From Arcobacter sp. F155 (lineage in GTDB: Bacteria; Campylobacterota; Campylobacteria; Campylobacterales; Arcobacteraceae), in NCBI RefSeq assembly GCF_004116455.1, contig NZ_PDJU01000007.1, forward strand, positions 107,805-171,804: a DNA stretch of 64,000 nt, given 5' to 3'. Shown piece after piece: positions 59,637 to 64,000 of the stretch. The notes under the pieces were generated by a model. That model saw only the letters and a program-made list of their open reading frames with translations, was not told the DNA's origin and made no database searches. Made by a program: the position numbers and the translations under genes. The first letter of the stretch is position 1. The number at the start of each line of letters is the position of its first letter.

Positions 59637-60856
59637 TATTTAACCTTTTTTCTCATATCAACTGATTTACTTATAGACAATACCATACCTATTGCTATTG
59701 CCATAGATAGCATTGAAGAACCACCATAAGATAAAAGTGGAACTGCAATACCTTTAATAGGAATCATTCCTGAGATTCCATATGAATTAATTAAGAATGC
59801 AATTATAATCATTAAAGCTATACCAATAGTAAACAGGTGATAAATCTTATTTTCAACTCTTCCACTTATTTTAAAAATTCTAAGAACAATTAAAAACATA
59901 ATTATACTAATAAGTACTAAACCAATAAACCCTATCTCTTCTGTCATTCCTGCTAAAACAAAGTCTGTATGCACTTCGGATAAAAACCCAAGTTTTATAT
60001 CACCTAAGCCTAAACCTTGTCCAAAAAACCCACCATTATTCATTGCATTTAGTGAGTGTGAAACTTGATATGGTTCAGGTAAGTCTTCAATTCTTAAATA
60101 CTTATCTGCCCACGATGGTAAAACCATTAGAATTCCATCTTGTACCATTGCCCACCAAGAAAAAATTCTTTGAATTCTATGTGGTGCTGCTAAAATTAAT
60201 CCAACAAGAGCTAAAACTCCTACTAAACCTAAAGTAACAAAAACTTTGTAAGATCTATTTGCAAATATTAAAAGAATAAATAAAATTCCACCTAGTAAAA
60301 CAACTTGTCCTAAATCCTTTTGTAAAAAAGCAATTATAAATACAATAATAATAAAACTAAAAAAATAAGGTAAAAGTAAAATAAACTCTTCTTTTAGTGT
60401 GATTTTTTTGGGTATCTCAATTAATCTTCTATGAAATGACCATGAAAGAAAATAGATAAAACCTATTTTAAAAAACTCTACAGGGGACAATGAAAATCCA
60501 GGTAACCTAATCCATCTATTAGCTCCACCTGAAGCAGTTACTAAAGAAGAAGGAAGAAATGGCATTACTGCCATAAGTATAAAAAATAAAATAAATAAAA
60601 ACATTCCTAATCTATTGACAACTTTATCGGGATCTATTAATGAAAACCCCCACATCAAAAGAATTGAAACAATTCCAACAAATAGCTGTCTTAAGAAAAA
60701 GTGAAATTGATTATACTCATAATACTGCACTGTATAGACACTTAGGGAGTAAGAGAATATAATACTTATTATAATAAGTGAAGATACAAGTAGAAATAGT
60801 ACATAATCAGCTTGATAAACTCTATTATTTTTAATTTGATTTTTGTTAGAATGCAT
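59636..60856 (-). CDS. ftsW: FtsW-like lipid II polymerase/flippase (SEDS family)
   Basis: A 406-residue SEDS protein with about ten membrane segments. Conserved loops: GGANRWIRLPGFSLSPVEFFK, HSLNAMNNGGFFGQGLG and VHTDFVLAGMTEEIGF, then GIAVPLLSYGGSSM. It polymerises lipid II with a class B PBP, here the divergently transcribed FtsI-like gene. Its ATG lies 5 nt after TATAATA, with no ribosome site, so translation may start at or near the transcript 5' end. Confidence 0.93.
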   Translation of the reverse strand: MHSNKNQIKNNRVYQADYVLFLLVSSLIIISIIFSYSLSVYTVQYYEYNQFHFFLRQLFVGIVSILLMWGFSLIDPDKVVNRLGMFLFILFFILMAVMPFLPSSLVTASGGANRWIRLPGFSLSPVEFFKIGFIYFLSWSFHRRLIEIPKKITLKEEFILLLPYFFSFIIIVFIIAFLQKDLGQVVLLGGILFILLIFANRSYKVFVTLGLVGVLALVGLILAAPHRIQRIFSWWAMVQDGILMVLPSWADKYLRIEDLPEPYQVSHSLNAMNNGGFFGQGLGLGDIKLGFLSEVHTDFVLAGMTEEIGFIGLVLISIIMFLIVLRIFKISGRVENKIYHLFTIGIALMIIIAFLINSYGISGMIPIKGIAVPLLSYGGSSMLSMAIAIGMVLSISKSVDMRKKVK

Positions 60857-60884
60857 TCGCTATTATATTATATTATGGATAAAT
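60857..60884. promoter_or_regulatory. short divergent promoter region between ftsW and ftsI
   Basis: Only 28 bp separate the two start codons. The segment holds overlapping TATAAT-like sequences usable on both strands (TATTATATTATATTATGG). On the plus side GGAT precedes the PBP ATG; on the minus side the ftsW ATG follows the -10-like element by about 5 bases. Confidence 0.5.
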
Positions 60885-62759
60885 ATGTCTTCAAAACTTA
60901 ACGATAATGATAACAAAATTAAGAAAATTGTAATTCTGTTTTTTTTCATACTTTTTTTAATTATTATTCTAATTACATCTGTATACTTTACAGTTAACAA
61001 TGAAAGAGATTTACCTAGTTTAGAAAGTTCAAAAAAAGAGCTTTCAGTTAGAGGTGAAATAATCAGTGCTGATAACTTTAAAATCACTAGCTCTAAAAAA
61101 ATTTACAAAGCTTCAATTGACTCTAGATATTTAGATAAAAATAAAAAAGAACTATTTATAAAGCTATTTTCTATTTATAGTAATATTCCCTATGAAAAGA
61201 TAGAAGAAAAGATTAATGAGTCTTTTCTCAAACCTGGATACTTAGTACTTTCATATAATATTGACTCAAGAACTGCAAAAAATTTAAAAGAATTAGGTTT
61301 TAAGCTTAGAAAACTAGGAGTTTTTAAAGCAAGAAAAGTAGATGGAGGAAGAATCCTTAGAGGACTAAGTATTGTAGAAAGTGGCGAAAAAAGAGTTTAC
61401 TCATATGAAGATACTTTAACTCCTGTTGTAGGTTATATTAGAAAATATGAATCTGAAAATGGAAAAACAAAAGTAAAAGGAATTAAAGGTTTAGAAAAAA
61501 AGTTTAATGACCTTTTAAATAGTAGTAAAGATGGAGTACTTAGTGGAAATAGAGATGTATTATCATATATTTCATTTAACAAAGACTCAACTATCAAAAA
61601 AAGAATTGATGGAGCAAATTTAGTTTTAAATATTCCACTTAAACTACAAAAAAACAATGAATCAATATTAGATAGATATAAAGAGAAATTAGGTGCAGAA
61701 GAGATCATTGTTTCAATTATGGATAGTAAAACAGGAAAAATTCTTTCACTAGCTTCATCAAATAGATTTAACCCTGAAAGAATTTACCAAAAAGATATTC
61801 CATCACTAAATGTTAATGCCATAGAATATCAATACGAACCAGGTTCAGTTATAAAACCAGTTTCGATTGCATTAGTAATGGACAAAGGAAGAGTAAAAGA
61901 CAATGAACTTTTCTTTGCATACAATACAAAAGGAAAACCAAATAAAAAAGGAGAATATCCAAAAGCTAGATATAAATTAGATAGATTTTTTATTAAAGAT
62001 GACCATAGATTTAAAAAACACTATTTAACACTTGATGATATCTTTATTTTCTCTTCAAATATTGGAACCTTACAACTTGCACAAAGACTTACTGGTCCAG
62101 AGTTTTTTGAAGGAATGAAAAGGTTTGGTTTTACAAGAAAAACAGGTATTGATTTACCATATGAAAAGAAAGGTGTTATGCCAAAAGTTTGGCAATTTGC
62201 TGCAAATGATAAAGAAAAAGAAGATAATGTATTTAAAGCAACAGTATCTTATGGACAAGGTATGACATCAACATTTATGCAAATTATGAAAGCTTACTCA
62301 GTTTTTAATAATGGAGGGAAAACTGTTACTCCAAGAATTGTTTCACATATAGAACTAGATAATGAAAAGTTTAAGAAAGATGTATTAGAGGGTGAAAGAA
62401 TTATTAAAAAATCAACTGCTGATGAAATAAAAAGACTTCTAATTAAAACAGTTCAAAAAGGAACTGGTAGAGCAGCACAAATTGATGGATTAGAAATCGG
62501 TGGAAAGACTGGAACTGCTCAAGTAGCAGAAGGTGGAAAGTATGTTAGAAAATATATTTCTTCATTCTTTGGTTTTGTTAATGATGGAGAAAGTTCATAT
62601 ACAATAGGTGTAACAGTAGTAGACCCAATTTCAAGGGGTAAATACTGGTACTATCATTATGCAGCATGGTCAGCTGTACCTGTTTTCAAAGAAACAATAA
62701 ATAACTTAGTAAAGTTAAACTATCTTACACCAAAAAAAGATATAATTTCAAAAAATTAA
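60885..62759 (+). CDS. ftsI: class B penicillin-binding protein (FtsI/PBP3-like)
   Basis: A 624-residue monofunctional transpeptidase. After a Lys-rich cytoplasmic start and one membrane anchor (IVILFFFILFLIIILITSVYF) comes the RGEIISADN motif of the pedestal domain, then the transpeptidase domain with active serine in EPGSVIKPVS, FSSNIGT (SxN) and GGKTGTAQ (KTG). I use ATG 60885 after GGATAAAT rather than the earlier TTG in frame at 60843, which would put the start inside ftsW. The ftsW pairing suggests the septal enzyme; PBP2 of elongation is the alternative. Confidence 0.88.
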   Translation: MSSKLNDNDNKIKKIVILFFFILFLIIILITSVYFTVNNERDLPSLESSKKELSVRGEIISADNFKITSSKKIYKASIDSRYLDKNKKELFIKLFSIYSNIPYEKIEEKINESFLKPGYLVLSYNIDSRTAKNLKELGFKLRKLGVFKARKVDGGRILRGLSIVESGEKRVYSYEDTLTPVVGYIRKYESENGKTKVKGIKGLEKKFNDLLNSSKDGVLSGNRDVLSYISFNKDSTIKKRIDGANLVLNIPLKLQKNNESILDRYKEKLGAEEIIVSIMDSKTGKILSLASSNRFNPERIYQKDIPSLNVNAIEYQYEPGSVIKPVSIALVMDKGRVKDNELFFAYNTKGKPNKKGEYPKARYKLDRFFIKDDHRFKKHYLTLDDIFIFSSNIGTLQLAQRLTGPEFFEGMKRFGFTRKTGIDLPYEKKGVMPKVWQFAANDKEKEDNVFKATVSYGQGMTSTFMQIMKAYSVFNNGGKTVTPRIVSHIELDNEKFKKDVLEGERIIKKSTADEIKRLLIKTVQKGTGRAAQIDGLEIGGKTGTAQVAEGGKYVRKYISSFFGFVNDGESSYTIGVTVVDPISRGKYWYYHYAAWSAVPVFKETINNLVKLNYLTPKKDIISKN

Positions 62760-62777
62760 ATTAATAAAAGGATAAAT

Positions 62778-63290
62778 ATGTTTGGTCTTGGTAGAAAAGA
62801 ACTAAAAGAATATAATTACTCAGCTGAAGAGTTAGCAAAATTTCAATATGCAAAAATAGATACTGAAAAAGGAACCATCTTTATTAAACTTTTTAATAAT
62901 GAAACTCCGAATACTGTTTCTAACTTTGCAACATTAGCAAATGATGGATTCTATGATGATTTAAACTTCCACAGAGTTATTCCAGGTTTCATGGCACAAG
63001 GTGGATGTCCAGAAGGTTCTGGAATGGGTGGTCCTGATTGGGCAATAGAATGTGAAACAGATGCTGAAAAGCAAGTACATAATAAAGGTAGCTTATCTAT
63101 GGCTCACGCTGGTCCAAATACTGGTGGTAGTCAATTCTTTATTTGTTTTGAATCTCAGCCTCACCTAGATAATCAACACACAGTTTTTGGTGAAATCGAA
63201 GAAGGTGATGAAGATAGTTTTGAAGTTCTTGATTCAATTAGACAAGGTGACAAAATAAACTCAATTAAAATCTTAGAAAAAAAAGATTAA
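62778..63290 (+). CDS. peptidyl-prolyl cis-trans isomerase, cyclophilin type
   Basis: A 170-residue cyclophilin: FHRVIPGFMAQGG (catalytic Arg), SLSMAHAGPNTGGSQFFI and HLDNQHTVFGEI are the active-site segments. No signal peptide, so cytoplasmic. It has an AAAAGGATAAAT ribosome site and follows the ftsI gene by 18 nt, with a hairpin after its stop codon. Confidence 0.95.
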   Translation: MFGLGRKELKEYNYSAEELAKFQYAKIDTEKGTIFIKLFNNETPNTVSNFATLANDGFYDDLNFHRVIPGFMAQGGCPEGSGMGGPDWAIECETDAEKQVHNKGSLSMAHAGPNTGGSQFFICFESQPHLDNQHTVFGEIEEGDEDSFEVLDSIRQGDKINSIKILEKKD

Positions 63291-63294
63291 TACA

Positions 63295-63322
63295 ATACTA
63301 GAGAGAAATATCTCTCTAGTAT
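63295..63322 (+). terminator. hairpin after the cyclophilin gene
   Basis: ATACTAGAGAGA and TCTCTCTAGTAT pair over 12 bp with a 4-nt loop, 5 nt beyond the stop codon. There is no long T run, but the stem is strong. Confidence 0.55.
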
Positions 63323-63390
63323 CTCTATCCTAATAACTCTTCAATTAAATCTTCGTATAATACCTATATAAATCCAAATAAAGTGCAGTT

Positions 63391-63702
63391 ATGCTAATAA
63401 AGTTTATTCTTATACTGATACTACTACCTAATGTATTAATAGCAAATACTAATGATTACTGTATTGCTAAAACCAATATTGAAAAAGTGATTGGATTAAC
63501 AAAGTTTAATACGAAAGAAGAGTTTATTAAAAAATGCAATGGAAAAATGATATTCATATATGAAAACAATAATTGTAGATTCTTTACTATGAAAAATATG
63601 AAGTTTAATATTTATATAAAAGATGAAAAAAATACAAGCTTATTTAAAATAAATGAACGAAAAAAAGTATGCGGTAAAAAAATAATAGAATATGTTAAAT
63701 AA
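63391..63702 (+). CDS. hypothetical exported protein, 103 aa
   Basis: A signal peptide (MLIKFILILILLPNVLIANT) is followed by an 85-residue mature protein with four cysteines (CIAKT, KKCNGK, NNCRFFT and KVCGKK), probably two disulfides, suggesting a small periplasmic or secreted protein. No family is recognised. It precedes the end of the convergent rRNA operon. A ribosome site is weak (AAAGTGCAGTT before the ATG). Confidence 0.55.
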   Translation: MLIKFILILILLPNVLIANTNDYCIAKTNIEKVIGLTKFNTKEEFIKKCNGKMIFIYENNNCRFFTMKNMKFNIYIKDEKNTSLFKINERKKVCGKKIIEYVK

Positions 63703-63740
63703 TAAATCAATAAAGAAGCGAAGCCCCAAAAGTATGGGCT

Positions 63741-63795
63741 AAAAAAAAAGCTTCACTCAGTTCAACCACAATGTTGAATAGAATGAAGCTTCTGT
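63741..63795 (-). terminator. terminator of the rRNA operon
   Basis: AGCTTCA at 63749-63755 pairs with TGAAGCT at 63784-63790, with an inner GTTCAAC/GTTGAA pairing, and the minus strand continues into nine T (63741-63749). It lies about 50 nt after the 5S rRNA. Confidence 0.8.
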
Positions 63796-63847
63796 AAAAA
63801 ACTGTGCCTTAAAAAGATAAAATCTTTTTGAGAAACAATACTCAAGA

Positions 63848-63963
63848 GCTGGCAGCGACCTACGTTTCCACAAGGGGGCCCTGCAGTATTATCAGCGCAG
63901 AAGTGCTTGACTTCCAGGTTCGGAATGGAGCTGGGTATTACCACTTCGCTAAAACCACCAGCA
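63848..63963 (-). rRNA. rrf: 5S ribosomal RNA
   Basis: The minus strand reads GGTGGTTTTAGCGAAG, then CTCCATTCCGAACCTGGAAG with the universal CCGAAC loop, and ends with GTAGGTCGCTGCCAGC; the ends GCTGG/CCAGC pair. Boundaries are estimated within a few bases from this terminal helix. The 23S and 16S genes lie to the right, outside the window. Confidence 0.93.
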
Positions 63964-64000
63964 ATATGAGTATCAAACATACTTTATAAGTATGCTCTGT

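Noticed and set aside
60843..60884. Upstream TTG start of the class B PBP inside ftsW
   Set aside because: It lacks a ribosome site and overlaps the ftsW start; ATG 60885 follows GGATAAAT.

Overview
The window is AT-rich chromosomal DNA of an Arcobacter-like member of the Campylobacterota. The reasons are family-level: the tuf-rpmG-tRNA(Trp)-secE-nusG-rplKA-rplJL-rpoB-rpoC order with separate rpoB and rpoC genes, a futalosine-pathway mqnA, cofactor-independent phosphoglycerate mutase, AAGGAT-type ribosome binding sites, and a glutamine synthetase without the adenylylation tyrosine. No database search was possible, so genus assignment is inference.

Layout. 1-16.4 kb is mixed accessory/core sequence: an FkbM methyltransferase cluster, a ClC channel with an EEP-family hydrolase, a UvrD-like helicase, a two-component system whose kinase has periplasmic solute-binding domains, a double-domain hemerythrin, a small conserved operon (161-aa protein, YwbE, YaiI), a complete NikK-CbiM-NikL-CbiQ-CbiO nickel/cobalt transporter, and a DASS anion symporter followed by a 37-aa membrane ORF. 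16.6-31.8 kb is an integrated mobilizable element. Its tyrosine integrase sits beside a yciI gene, and a second copy of the yciI 3' end lies 15.1 kb away, so the two copies read as attL and attR. The element carries AlpA, an HTH replication-type protein, a MobV relaxase next to an oriT-like palindrome region, membrane transfer-type proteins and several unknown genes.

Nested in that island is the most notable object, a 3.1-kb IS256-family element (19267-22398). It has 26-bp imperfect terminal inverted repeats (20/26 identical) and an exact 8-bp target duplication, TTTTAAAT. Besides its transposase it carries a four-gene metal cassette: an ArsR-type regulator, a MerT-MerP fusion, a CopZ-like Fe-S metallochaperone and a GDCCxC-type Cys-rich protein. 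No mercuric reductase is present. It inserted near the 3' end of an unknown island gene, which now takes its stop codon from the IS end.

31.7-64 kb is core chromosome: yciI, an EAL protein, the transcription/translation operon from the tRNA(Phe-Thr-Tyr-Gly)-tuf cluster down to rpoC, and cell-wall genes (murD, mraY, a class A PBP, uppP, murG, ftsW, ftsI). It also holds gpmI, glnA, a PHP phosphatase, moaE/moaD, mqnA and a cyclophilin. The window ends in the 5S rRNA of an rRNA operon that enters from the right on the minus strand.
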